Shown one piece after another: positions 8,542-16,485 of a DNA stretch of 43,897 nucleotides. Position numbers and translations under genes: made by a program. Under the pieces are notes generated by a model that saw only the letters and a program-made list of their open reading frames with translations, had not been told where the DNA came from and did not search any database. The stretch's first letter is position 1, and the number at the start of each line of letters is the position of its first letter. This DNA is from Verrucomicrobiaceae bacterium UBA2429. Lineage in GTDB: Bacteria > Verrucomicrobiota > Verrucomicrobiia > Verrucomicrobiales > Verrucomicrobiaceae. Location: positions 2,086-45,982 of the forward strand of contig DDQZ01000033.1 of NCBI GenBank assembly GCA_002343505.1. Direction: 5' to 3'.

Positions 8542-10011
8542 TCAAGCCAGCACGGCCTTCACCGGATGATGCGGCTCGACGCCGGTGAGGCGCTGGTCGA
8601 GGCCCTGGAACTTGAAGCTGAAGCGCTCGTGCTCGATGCCCATGAGGTGCAGGATGGTGGCGTTGAGGTCGTTGATGTGCACCGGGTCTTTGACGATGTT
8701 GTAGCTGAAGTCGTCCGTCTCGCCGTGGACGACTCCGCCTTTGACGCCGCCGCCGGCCATCCACATGCAGAAATTCCGCGGATGATGGTCGCGCCCGTAG
8801 TTGTCCTTGGTGAGCGTTCCCTGGGAATAGACGGTGCGGCCAAATTCGCCGCCCCAAACCACAAGTGTGTCCTGGAGCAGGCCGCGCTGCTTGAGGTCCA
8901 TGACGAGGGCTGCGGTGGCCTGGTCGGTGTCCTTGATCTGGCCGCGCAGGAGTTTGGGCAGGTTGTTGTGCTGGTCCCAGCCGCGGTGGAGGATCTGCAC
9001 TACGCGGGTGCCGCGCTCGATGAGCCTGCGGGCCATGATGGCGCTGTGCGCGTAGCTGCCGGGGCGGTTCACATCGTCGCCATACATGTCGAGGGTGGCC
9101 TTGCTCTCCTTGCCGAGGTCGGTCAGCTCCGGCACGCTGCTCTGCATGCGGAAGGCCATCTCATAATTGGCGATGCGGGTCTGGATGTCGGGGTCGCCGA
9201 TGCGGGAGTGGTTGATGTGGTTGAGGCGGTTGAGCGCGTCGAGCATGGCGCGGCGGTCGCCCTGCTGCACGCCGGGCGGGTTTTTGACAAAGAGCACGGG
9301 GTCACCCTGCCCGCGCAGGGCCACGCCGGTGTATTGCGTGGGCAGGAAGCCGCTGCTCCACATGCGGGTGAAGAGCGCCTGCGCCTGGCTTTCCTTCGGG
9401 AAGCTGGGGGTGAAGACGACAAAGGCGGGCAGGTCGTTGCTCTCGCTGCCCAGGCCGTAGGCGAGCCAGGAGCCGAGGCTGGCTTTCCCTGGCACCTCGC
9501 TGCCGGTCATGACGAAGGTGCAGGCCGGGTCGTGATTGATGGCGCTGGTGTGGACGGACTTCATGAGCGCGATCTCGTCCACGATCTTCGCCGTGTGCGG
9601 CATGAGCTCGCTGACCCACATGCCGCAGTGCCCATGCTGTTGGAACTGGAACATGGAGGGCGCCACCGGCAGGCGCGCCTGGCCGCTGGTCATGGTGGTG
9701 ATGCGCTGGCCCTTGCGGATGCTCTCGGGCAGGTCCTTGTCGTAATGCTCGCGGAGCTGCGGCTTGTAATCCCAAAGGTCGAGCTGCGAGGGCGCGCCGT
9801 TCATGTGGAGATAGATGAGGCGCTTCGCCTTCGGGGCGAAATGCGGCAGCCCTGGCAATGAGGGATGCACCGCGCCTGCGGCGGGAGTGGTGGCGCGTGC
9901 GAAGTCGCGGCCCATCATGGAGGCCAGGGCGATGCCGCCCGCGCGCAGGCCCATGCCCTCGAAAAAGCGGCGGCGTGTCTGCAGGAGGTGATGCTGGAAA
10001 AAGGGGTCCAT
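8542..10011 (-). CDS. DUF1501 family exported protein (twin-arginine signal)
   Basis: A 489-residue DUF1501 protein, a sulfatase/alkaline-phosphatase-fold family that is expanded in Planctomycetota and Verrucomicrobiota and has no settled function. The N terminus [18 protein letters not shown] is a twin-arginine (Tat) signal, typical of the family. Recognisable landmarks are [99 protein letters not shown] and [17 protein letters not shown] near the C terminus. An AGGTG sequence before the ATG may serve as ribosome binding site. In most genomes a DUF1501 gene sits beside a PSD1-type (DUF1549/DUF1553) cytochrome. Here the only such gene is about 31 kb away, on the other strand. Confidence 0.93.
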   Translation of the reverse strand: MDPFFQHHLLQTRRRFFEGMGLRAGGIALASMMGRDFARATTPAAGAVHPSLPGLPHFAPKAKRLIYLHMNGAPSQLDLWDYKPQLREHYDKDLPESIRKGQRITTMTSGQARLPVAPSMFQFQQHGHCGMWVSELMPHTAKIVDEIALMKSVHTSAINHDPACTFVMTGSEVPGKASLGSWLAYGLGSESNDLPAFVVFTPSFPKESQAQALFTRMWSSGFLPTQYTGVALRGQGDPVLFVKNPPGVQQGDRRAMLDALNRLNHINHSRIGDPDIQTRIANYEMAFRMQSSVPELTDLGKESKATLDMYGDDVNRPGSYAHSAIMARRLIERGTRVVQILHRGWDQHNNLPKLLRGQIKDTDQATAALVMDLKQRGLLQDTLVVWGGEFGRTVYSQGTLTKDNYGRDHHPRNFCMWMAGGGVKGGVVHGETDDFSYNIVKDPVHINDLNATILHLMGIEHERFSFKFQGLDQRLTGVEPHHPVKAVLA

Positions 10012-10078
10012 GGCACCTGCAAAAACGAAGCTGGAAAGGGACGGCTATCCAGTGGATGAAGGGCAGGACAAAAAGAAG

Positions 10079-10108
10079 TTGCCGAGTATGGCATGTATGC
10101 CATACTCG
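10079..10108 (+). promoter_or_regulatory. vapBC promoter overlapped by a perfect palindromic operator
   Basis: A perfect inverted repeat with 12-bp arms (10083-10094, CGAGTATGGCAT, and 10097-10108) and a 2-bp spacer ends 4 bp before the vapB start codon. TTGCCG (10079-10084), a 16-bp spacer and CATACT (10101-10106) form a plausible -35/-10 pair inside and around it. A start site seven bases past the -10 would be the A of the vapB ATG, so the mRNA may be leaderless, in line with the lack of any Shine-Dalgarno. The palindrome fits the autoregulatory VapB-VapC binding sites known for this family. Confidence 0.7.
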
Positions 10109-10112
10109 CGAC

Positions 10113-10388
10113 ATGAAAATGACCATGCACATCAATGAGGACGTCTTGGCCGACGTCATGGAGATCACCGGCGCCAGCAGCAAGACCGCCGCCGTGGAGA
10201 GAGCCTTGACCGAGATGGTGCGGAAGCACCGGTTGAAATGCGTCTTGCGGGAGGGCATGGGCATGACTCCCGAGGAAATCCGGGAGTCCTATGACTTCAG
10301 TCACGCTGACCTGCCCGAGACGCCTCTGAGCTTCGAGCGCAAACCCGTCAAATACTCCGCCAAAAATGCAGGGAAGTCTTCTCGCTGA
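10113..10388 (+). CDS. vapB: VapB-type antitoxin
   Basis: A 91-residue small protein with a ribbon-helix-helix-like N terminus (MTMHINEDVLADVMEITGA), followed by SSKTAAVERALTEMVRKHR, the hallmark of the DUF2191/VapB antitoxin family. The C-terminal half would wrap the toxin. It should neutralise the VapC RNase and repress the shared promoter. An in-frame open reading continues upstream to about 9858, but it runs through the palindrome and shows no family similarity, so I take the ATG at 10113. No ribosome binding site precedes it. The gene overlaps vapC by 23 bp, which is usual for these pairs. Confidence 0.88.
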   Translation: MKMTMHINEDVLADVMEITGASSKTAAVERALTEMVRKHRLKCVLREGMGMTPEEIRESYDFSHADLPETPLSFERKPVKYSAKNAGKSSR

Positions 10389-10761
10389 CAGCAGCTTTTA
10401 CATCGGGCGGCTGCGCGAGGGCAAGGACCCGCTGGCCGAGCTGGCCGCCATCTCCGAAGAATGGGAGGTGGTGACCTGCGGCGTGGTGGTGGTGGAAGTG
10501 TGCCGGGGTTTTAAAAATGAGCGGATGCGCGAGCGCTTCGAGCGCGCCTTTTCCACCATGATCATGATCCCCACCACGCCGAAGATCTGGCACAGAGCCA
10601 TGGAGCTGGCATGGAAGCTGGATCGTGAGGGCAAGGGCATGCAGGTCACCGATCTCGTCATCGCCACCTGCGCGCTGCAAGTGGAGGCCACCGTGCTCAC
10701 GCTCGACAGCGATTTCCTGCGCGTGCCGAGCCTGGATGTCGTCGCCGAACCGCCCTTGTAA
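10366..10761 (+). CDS. vapC: VapC-type PIN-domain ribonuclease toxin
   Basis: A 131-residue PIN-domain protein, expected to be a Mg-dependent endoribonuclease that cleaves tRNA or rRNA when VapB is degraded. All acidic catalytic positions are visible: D8 (LLADSSFYIG), E44 (VVVVEVCRG), D96 (QVTDLVIATCAL) and D114/D116 (TLDSDF). The toxin therefore looks intact and active. It overlaps vapB by 23 bp and is not followed by a clear terminator. The pair sits between a DUF1501 gene and a DUF1080 gene with no transposase nearby. Confidence 0.92.
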   Translation: MQGSLLADSSFYIGRLREGKDPLAELAAISEEWEVVTCGVVVVEVCRGFKNERMRERFERAFSTMIMIPTTPKIWHRAMELAWKLDREGKGMQVTDLVIATCALQVEATVLTLDSDFLRVPSLDVVAEPPL

Positions 10762-10806
10762 CGCCGGCTGAACGATGGCAGGGGAGCAGGTCGTTTTTTC
10801 CCGCTC

Positions 10807-12000
10807 ATGAGAACCGCCCTCGCCGCCGCATCCTGCCTCGTCCTCCTCGCCTCCTGCCAGCCTGCCGACGAAAGCGACGGCTTCGTGCCGCTTTTCAACG
10901 CGAACGACCTGCAAGGCTGGGTGAACGCCAACTGTGCGCCTGAGACCTGGAGCATCAAAAACGGCATCATTTCCTGCACTGGCAAACCTATCGGCGCGCT
11001 ACGCACGGAGCGGCAGTATGAAAACTTCATCATCGAGATCGAGTGGCGGCACCTCAGCGAGGGCGGGAACTCCGGCGTCTTTGTCTGGGGCGGCCCGCTG
11101 AACGCGCCCGGCGTGCCCTTTCTGCGCGGCATCGAGGTGCAGGTGCTCGATCACGGCTACATGAAAAAGGCGGACCCGAAAAAGCCGAAGTGGTTCACCA
11201 CGCACGGCGACGTTTTTCCCATCCACGGCGCCACCATGGAGCCGCATGGCGAGCACAATGGAATGCGCAGCTTCCCCAGCGAGGAGCGCTCCATGCCCAG
11301 CCCGGAGTGGAACCACTACCGCATTGAGGCGAACAACGGGCGCATCACCCTGGCCGTGAACGGCAAGGTGGTCAGCGGGGGAGACAACTGCAATCCGCGC
11401 AAAGGCTATCTGGCCCTCGAATCCGAAGGCGCGCCGGTGGAGTTCCGCAACGCCCGCATCAAAGAGCTGCCTTCGAGCAACCCGCCTGCGGAAATGATCT
11501 CGCCCCTCGATGAAGGCTGGAAGTGCCTCTACACCGGCACCGACTTCCGCGGCTGGAAAGTGCCCGCCGCTGGCGGTGACAAGTGGGAAAGCGCCGACTG
11601 GCAGATCAAGCTCAAGCCCGGCCAGACGGGCTCCGCGCTATGGACCGAGCAGGAATATGGCGACTGCGAGGTCATCTGTGATGTGCAACTGCCCAAGGAC
11701 ACCGACCTCGGCAAGCCCGCCGCCGGCCTCTGCCTGCGCGGGCACAGCCATCCGGTTGTCATGCTCGGCCAGGGCGAGGCGCCTGTCGTGCTCGGGCCGG
11801 ATCAAATCAGCCCCGGCAAATGGTATCGCATCAAGGCCAGCCTTCAGGGCGACAAGTTGAAGGTGCTCGTCACCGAAACCCAGGAGGCCAACCCGCGCAG
11901 CTTCGAAGCCACCGTGGACCGCAACCCGCGCGGCAACATCGGCCTGGCCGACCTCGCGCAGCCGGTCGTCTATGGGAATGTGAATGTGCGGGAGCTGTGA
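10807..12000 (+). CDS. Lipoprotein with two DUF1080 domains
   Basis: A 397-residue envelope lipoprotein. The signal MRTALAAASCLVLLASC has a clear lipobox with C17. The first DUF1080 (3-keto-disaccharide hydrolase-like) domain, about 25-220, opens with GFVPLFNANDLQGWVN and contains NFIIEIEWRHLSEGGNSGVFVWG, GIEVQVLDHG and a late GYLALESEGAPVEFRNARIKEL. A second, shorter copy follows at about 230-397, starting EGWKCLYTGTDFRGWK and ending NIGLADLAQPVVYGNVNVREL. DUF1080 proteins are beta-sandwich proteins, some shown to act on 3-keto-glycosides, and they are very numerous in Verrucomicrobiota and Planctomycetota. The substrate is unknown. It starts 45 bp after vapC and may share its transcript. 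Confidence 0.87.
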   Translation: MRTALAAASCLVLLASCQPADESDGFVPLFNANDLQGWVNANCAPETWSIKNGIISCTGKPIGALRTERQYENFIIEIEWRHLSEGGNSGVFVWGGPLNAPGVPFLRGIEVQVLDHGYMKKADPKKPKWFTTHGDVFPIHGATMEPHGEHNGMRSFPSEERSMPSPEWNHYRIEANNGRITLAVNGKVVSGGDNCNPRKGYLALESEGAPVEFRNARIKELPSSNPPAEMISPLDEGWKCLYTGTDFRGWKVPAAGGDKWESADWQIKLKPGQTGSALWTEQEYGDCEVICDVQLPKDTDLGKPAAGLCLRGHSHPVVMLGQGEAPVVLGPDQISPGKWYRIKASLQGDKLKVLVTETQEANPRSFEATVDRNPRGNIGLADLAQPVVYGNVNVREL

Positions 12001-12067
12001 TTGGAATCAGGCGGGACTTGTGCTTGCGCGCGGAGGGACCTTCCTGCAAGGATGACGCATTCCTCCC

Positions 12068-12865
12068 ATGCGCCGCGCATTCAGTTTGATCTGCCAGACA
12101 GCCCTCTCGATCCCGCTCTTTAACAAGGTCATGACCACCGTGGCCTACGAGCAGAAACGGCTGCTCAGACGAAGAGTGGAGGAGCGTCTGCGCGCGGCGG
12201 GCCTTTACCCTGATGTTGTGATGCAGGGGCCGCTAAAAGGCACGCGCTTTCCGCCGGGTTATGCCTCCTGCAGATTCGAGAAAATCATCGGGTCCTACGA
12301 GGCGGAGACGCACGCCTGGCTGGATGAGCTGATCGCCAGGGGCGGGTTCACCTCCATCGTGAACATCGGCGCCGCAGAGGGCAGTTATGCATGCGGGCTT
12401 GCCAGACATTTCCCGGAGATTCCCATCTTTGCGTTTGAAGCCAATGAGGCCCTGCACCCCGCCATCCGTGAGATGGCGGCCCTGAATGACGTGGAGGGAA
12501 GACTGCGTCTGGCGGGCAGGTGCGAGCCTGAGTCCCTGGTCTCTTTGGATGCCGGAAACCATGCCCTGGTGGTCTGCGATGTGGAAGGCTATGAAGTCCG
12601 GCTGCTTGATCCTGAGCGCGTGCCCTGGATGCGGACAGCCAGTCTTTTTGTCGAGCTGCATGACTGCCTGCTGGCCGGCTCCTCGGAGCAGGTGATCCGG
12701 CGCTTCGAACCTACACATGACATCCGCAAGCTCTCCAGCAAAGGCCACGACTACTCCGCCTACCCTTCCCTGGAAGGACTCACCTTTCCGGAGATTTACG
12801 CGATGATTCTGGAGGACCGGCCCGCGCCGCAGGATTGGATGCTGGCGACTCCGAAGCTATCCTGA
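12068..12865 (+). CDS. FkbM-like SAM-dependent methyltransferase
   Basis: 265 residues. The central part carries a Rossmann-type SAM-binding signature, SIVNIGAAEGSYACGLA, followed by IFAFEANEALHPAIREMA (acidic residue at the end of strand 2) and LVVCDVEGYEVRLLDP, the D-x-E-G-x-E pattern typical of FkbM-type methyltransferases. FkbM-like enzymes methylate sugar or polyketide hydroxyls. The acceptor here is unknown. It is transcribed towards the eleven-gene glycan operon on the opposite strand, with only 4 bp between the two stop codons, and may well serve the same surface glycan. No terminator fits in that gap. Confidence 0.72.
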   Translation: MRRAFSLICQTALSIPLFNKVMTTVAYEQKRLLRRRVEERLRAAGLYPDVVMQGPLKGTRFPPGYASCRFEKIIGSYEAETHAWLDELIARGGFTSIVNIGAAEGSYACGLARHFPEIPIFAFEANEALHPAIREMAALNDVEGRLRLAGRCEPESLVSLDAGNHALVVCDVEGYEVRLLDPERVPWMRTASLFVELHDCLLAGSSEQVIRRFEPTHDIRKLSSKGHDYSAYPSLEGLTFPEIYAMILEDRPAPQDWMLATPKLS

Positions 12866-12869
12866 GAGG

Positions 12870-13790
12870 TCACCACGAGCAGCCGGTGATTTTGGCGATT
12901 TGAGCGATGTCTTCGCCGCCGAGCTTGTCCTGCCAGTCTTCCGTGAGCCTGACCTGGATGCTGGTCTCCGTCTGGCGCATCGGGTTTCCGGCGATGGTGT
13001 GCTGCTGCTTGAGGTGGATGGTTTCAGGGATGACGATTTCCTCGCCGATGAAGCGGCTTAGAGCTGCCGCAGAGTCCTCGCGTTTGAGGCAGAGATCCTC
13101 ATAGCGAATGAAAAGCCGCTGATCGGGAGGAATGTGCCAGGAAGCGATCCCAATCTTTCGGTTCCGGTCCTTCCAATACTCCGCCGCCTGAGCCAGGGTG
13201 GGCTGCGCGCCGCTGTCTTCGGCGACGTAGGCGGTGCCGTCGCGCTTGAAATTTTTCACGAACGAATGGCTCACCGCACGGGCGTCGCGCACAAGATGGA
13301 TGACTCGCAGCTTGTCCGGCGCCAGCGCGTAGAGGTGCTTGAGCAGCAGAGGATCCTTCGAGGAGTCCACAATGACGGACGCGCCGGTCATTGCGGCGGC
13401 GGTTTCGAAGAGTTTCAACGCGCGTTCACAGCCCTCGCTGAAGGAGCGCACCTCCGTGGAAAGCAGTTTAAACAAGCCCAGGGATTCGGGGCCGCCGATG
13501 GCGATGAAGGCATCGTGCAGCAGGCGCTGCCATCTGGCCCGGCTGCGGCGGCCCTGGATGTGCCAGTCCTGGAGGCGGCTGGAGGCGGCGCCGGGGCGTT
13601 GTTGAAGGCGGCGCTCAAGCTCTCGCCAGAAGGCGCAGTCGGCCACTTTCTCCCCGCACGAGCAGACCGGCCAGTAGCTGAGCTTGTAGATCTCCCCCAA
13701 GTTCAAAAAGCGCGGGTTGCTGCCGAGAATGCTTTCGAGCAGTGTGGAGCCGGAATAGCCTGTGCTGGCGATATAGACGAGGGTCTTCAT
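12870..13790 (-). CDS. PAPS-dependent sulfotransferase (last gene of the glycan operon)
   Basis: A 306-residue sulfotransferase that would move sulfate from PAPS to a carbohydrate or lipid hydroxyl. The 5'-phosphosulfate loop is GYSGSTLLESILG near the N terminus, and the 3'-phosphate region is VIVDSSKD...VIHLVRDARAVSHSFVKN. A conserved late FIRYEDLCLKRE segment is also typical. It is one of two unrelated-looking sulfotransferases in this operon, which suggests two sulfation positions on the product. It starts 8 bp after the upstream glycosyltransferase stop. No PAPS-forming genes are in the window. Confidence 0.88.
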   Translation of the reverse strand: MKTLVYIASTGYSGSTLLESILGSNPRFLNLGEIYKLSYWPVCSCGEKVADCAFWRELERRLQQRPGAASSRLQDWHIQGRRSRARWQRLLHDAFIAIGGPESLGLFKLLSTEVRSFSEGCERALKLFETAAAMTGASVIVDSSKDPLLLKHLYALAPDKLRVIHLVRDARAVSHSFVKNFKRDGTAYVAEDSGAQPTLAQAAEYWKDRNRKIGIASWHIPPDQRLFIRYEDLCLKREDSAAALSRFIGEEIVIPETIHLKQQHTIAGNPMRQTETSIQVRLTEDWQDKLGGEDIAQIAKITGCSW

Positions 13791-13798
13791 GCGGGAGA

Positions 13799-15133
13799 TC
13801 AGCGGTGGCTTTGATCCATCAAATCGGCGCTGACAAGGCCGGGCAGCCGCTGGTGCAGCTCCGCGTAGGCGGGGCGCAGGCGTTCGCGCTCGGCCTCATG
13901 CGCCAGTGCGGGGTGCGGACGCCAGCGCGGGACGGCGAGGTCTGTAGTCCAGGGCTGGCTGACGGCTGCTGCTTGACTTTTGAGGACCGTGTTGATGCGG
14001 GAGAGGGTGAGGTCGTTGCGAATGTTGGCGCAAGCCCAGTCACGAGGGCCGAGCGCACCGCAGTTTTCGAGCAAAGCGGACAGGTCTTCGGCGATGCGAC
14101 CGGGGCGCAGGAGCGCGCCGGTTTGCGCGTTGATATGCGCGGAGGAGCCGATGTGCGCGCCGGCGCGCATGGCCAGGGCGCAGCCGGCGAAGAGGGATTC
14201 CACGGCGGCCACGCAGCCCCCTTCGCGACGACTGAGGATGACTGACACTCGCGCGTCGCATTCGAGTTCGGTGACTTTTTCGATGGGCAGGGATTCGAGC
14301 AGTTGGAGCTGCTGCGGCACGCCGATCTCGCGCGCGAGACGGGCGATGAAGTCCTTGTCCCTGCCGCCTTCCTTTTGTCCGACAAGCACGACTCGCAGAT
14401 GCGCGGGCAGGCGGGTGAGCGCGGCGAAGAATTCCCAGTGCCGCTTGAAGGCGCCCCAGTTGGCGACCATGAGGATGTCAATGGAGCGCTCGCTGTTCGG
14501 TTTCGGCTGGTAAAAGACCGGGTCCACCCAGTCGCAGGCCAGGCCGGGCAGGCAGATGAGGCGCGGGTGCAGGGCGGCGAGTTTTTCGCGCTCGGCCTCG
14601 TTGGCGCATTGGATGAAAAGCGGCGACTTGAGGCAGCGCAGCGCGCTTGCGAGCAGGGCGTAGTCGGTGGGCGACCAGCTCGCCACAAAGATGAGATGGT
14701 AACGCGAGTCGAGCCAGGCCAGGTCCACTTCAGAGAGTGCGAGCACGCGCGCGAGGTTGTACTCGAAGTAGTTGAGCAGCGCGCCTTTTTCACCAGCGGG
14801 ACCGGGCGCTTTGAGGATGACGCTGCGGGTGAGGAGCGGCTTTTCCTGGATGAGCGGCGTGTAGCGCGGATTGGAGGCGACGATGCGCCGCCAGACCGGC
14901 CCAGCCACGGTGGCGAGGGAGTGGCGGAAATCCTCCGCGATGAAGACGGCGGAGCGGGGTGTCTCGGCGAGGCTGAGCGCCTTGGAGAAATGCCGCGCCT
15001 GCTTTTCTGAGCCGCGCGCCAGTCGTCCACGCAGCCAGTGCAGCCATGCCAGGGCGGCGCGCAGGCGGCGCGAGTAACGGAGATCGTCCTCCACGCGCCA
15101 GAGCAGGAGTCGCAGGCGGGTCTTCAGGCTCAT
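13799..15133 (-). CDS. Glycosyltransferase, GT4-like (GT-B fold)
   Basis: 444 residues. The C-terminal half looks like a GT-B donor-binding domain: SIDILMVANWGAFKRHWEFFAAL, LRVVLVGQKEGG, a late E-x(7)-E-like region RREGGCVAAVESLFAG and an H/N-rich loop. It should transfer a nucleotide-activated sugar to the growing glycan on the cytoplasmic face of the membrane. The N-terminal half is basic and poorly conserved. Its ATG overlaps the stop of the preceding methyltransferase gene by 4 bp (ATGA), so translation is coupled. Sugar specificity cannot be inferred. Confidence 0.78.
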   Translation of the reverse strand: MSLKTRLRLLLWRVEDDLRYSRRLRAALAWLHWLRGRLARGSEKQARHFSKALSLAETPRSAVFIAEDFRHSLATVAGPVWRRIVASNPRYTPLIQEKPLLTRSVILKAPGPAGEKGALLNYFEYNLARVLALSEVDLAWLDSRYHLIFVASWSPTDYALLASALRCLKSPLFIQCANEAEREKLAALHPRLICLPGLACDWVDPVFYQPKPNSERSIDILMVANWGAFKRHWEFFAALTRLPAHLRVVLVGQKEGGRDKDFIARLAREIGVPQQLQLLESLPIEKVTELECDARVSVILSRREGGCVAAVESLFAGCALAMRAGAHIGSSAHINAQTGALLRPGRIAEDLSALLENCGALGPRDWACANIRNDLTLSRINTVLKSQAAAVSQPWTTDLAVPRWRPHPALAHEAERERLRPAYAELHQRLPGLVSADLMDQSHR

Positions 15134-15867
15134 GCTCCGGGCGTGGCGGGGGCGTCAGGTTTGCGGCACATGAGGTTCCAGCCCATGGTGTTGAGCGGGT
15201 CGCGGTCAAAGCGGTCCAGCCAGATGAGCGGCAGCTTGAGAGCGAAGCCGAAGAGCGCCTGCGCGGCGAGCTGGAGCGGCGCCTTGAGCAGGGGCGGCAT
15301 GGAGGAGCGGCGGATTTCGCGCACGGTCCAGTGAAGTTCGAAGGCGAGCAGGGCGAAGTGCCCGCCCTGCGGCTGCACTTTCACGCGCTCAAGTCCCGCG
15401 GCGTCCATGAGCAGGCCGAGGCCGAGGTTGGTGAAGTTGAAGAAATTCCACGGCAGATTGTGCAGCGGCGAGGATTGCGGCGTGGTGAGAAAAAGCAGGC
15501 CGCCGGGCTTGAGCACGCGGGCCAGCTCCTTGCACACCCTGCCGGGGTCTTTCACATGCTCTAGCACCTGGGTGTTGAGCACGATGTCGTAGCAGCCGTC
15601 ATCGAATGGCATGGCGGAGACATCCGCTTCGTAGTCCACTCCGGGGCCGAAGTTCAGGTCGCAGGTGTGGAGGGTGGCGCCGGTGTCGAGGATTTCCCCG
15701 CGCAGGTATTGCTCGGGCAGCTTGCCGGAGCCGGCGTCGAGCACTTTCATGCCCGGCTTCATGAGCGGCAGCGCCTCGCGGCGGATGAAGTCATGCACAT
15801 GCCAGCGCTCCACCTGCATGCGCTCGTGGAGGGACTTGGGGAGCAGGAGGGAGCCGAGGGAGTTCAT
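15130..15867 (-). CDS. Class I SAM-dependent methyltransferase (type 11)
   Basis: 245 residues with the standard methyltransferase core: motif I KVLDAGSGKLPEQYL, the acidic strand-2 end in HTCDLNFGPGVDYEADVS, and CYDIVLNTQVLEHVKDPGRVC followed by LARVLKPGGLLFLTTP. A hydrophobic C-terminal segment (LQLAAQALFGFALKLPLIWL) may lie against the membrane. Located between an acetyltransferase and a glycosyltransferase gene, it most likely methylates a sugar of the surface glycan. It is coupled by a 4-bp overlap to the downstream glycosyltransferase. Confidence 0.88.
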   Translation of the reverse strand: MNSLGSLLLPKSLHERMQVERWHVHDFIRREALPLMKPGMKVLDAGSGKLPEQYLRGEILDTGATLHTCDLNFGPGVDYEADVSAMPFDDGCYDIVLNTQVLEHVKDPGRVCKELARVLKPGGLLFLTTPQSSPLHNLPWNFFNFTNLGLGLLMDAAGLERVKVQPQGGHFALLAFELHWTVREIRRSSMPPLLKAPLQLAAQALFGFALKLPLIWLDRFDRDPLNTMGWNLMCRKPDAPATPGA

Positions 15868-15894
15868 GATATAAAAAACGGATGCTTTGAAGTG

Positions 15895-16485
15895 TCAGGT
15901 GTCCGCCGTTCCGGGCAGGCAGTCGTTGATGTAGCCCTCGGAGCCGCGCATGGAAATGACCTGGCCTGGCACGCCGGCCACAACGGCATGTGCGGGCACG
16001 TCTTTGGTGACGACGCAGTTGGCTCCGACGGCGGAGTCGGAGCCCACCGTGATGGCGCCGATGATGACGGCTCCAGGGCCGATGTAAACGCGGTCGCCAA
16101 TGACCGGACAGCCCATGCGCGGCTCGCGGCTTTTGAGGCCGAGTGTGACGTGCTGGGCGATGTTGCAGTTCGCTCCGATCCGGCAGCGCCGGTTGATGAC
16201 GATGCCGCAGGGATGAGGGATGTAAAAGCCGGGGCCGATGTCGGTGCTGTGGCAGACATAAACGCCCAGCCGTGACGAGATGCGGCCGAGCCAGAGCTTG
16301 AGAAAAGGATAAACCGTCCAGCGCGGCAGGGCGCGCGCGCGGAGGTGGCGGCAGGCGCGCAGCAGGCAGGTGAGGCGGAAGCCCGGCTCGCGCAGGAAAG
16401 TCCGCGCGAAGCCCTGCCATCCCGCCGCTCTTTCATAACGAAAGAGGTCGGCGCGAATGAAGCTGTGCAAATCCTCGAAGGTCAT
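15895..16485 (-). CDS. Hexapeptide-repeat acetyltransferase (serine acetyltransferase-like)
   Basis: 196 residues with the left-handed beta-helix repeats of hexapeptide acyltransferases: LGVYVCHSTDIGPGFYIPHP, GIVINRRCRIGANCNIAQHV, VIGDRVYIGPGAVIIGAITV and GANCVVTKDVPAHAVVAGVPG. The catalytic histidine pattern (IPHPCG) resembles CysE-type enzymes. In a glycan operon it more likely O-acetylates a sugar than makes O-acetylserine, though the latter cannot be excluded. The reading frame stays open upstream for 67 more codons, but the ATG at 16485 overlaps the preceding stop as ATGA and begins the conserved region, so I chose it. Confidence 0.85.
   Translation of the reverse strand: MTFEDLHSFIRADLFRYERAAGWQGFARTFLREPGFRLTCLLRACRHLRARALPRWTVYPFLKLWLGRISSRLGVYVCHSTDIGPGFYIPHPCGIVINRRCRIGANCNIAQHVTLGLKSREPRMGCPVIGDRVYIGPGAVIIGAITVGSDSAVGANCVVTKDVPAHAVVAGVPGQVISMRGSEGYINDCLPGTADT

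Noticed and set aside
9858..10112. N-terminal extension of vapB
   Set aside because: The open frame runs through the DUF1501 start region and the operator palindrome and does not resemble VapB.
15895..16485. Dedicated cysteine-biosynthesis serine acetyltransferase (CysE)
   Set aside because: The sequence would permit it, but there is no cysK or sulfur-assimilation neighbour and the gene is embedded in the glycan operon, so a sugar acetyltransferase is preferred.
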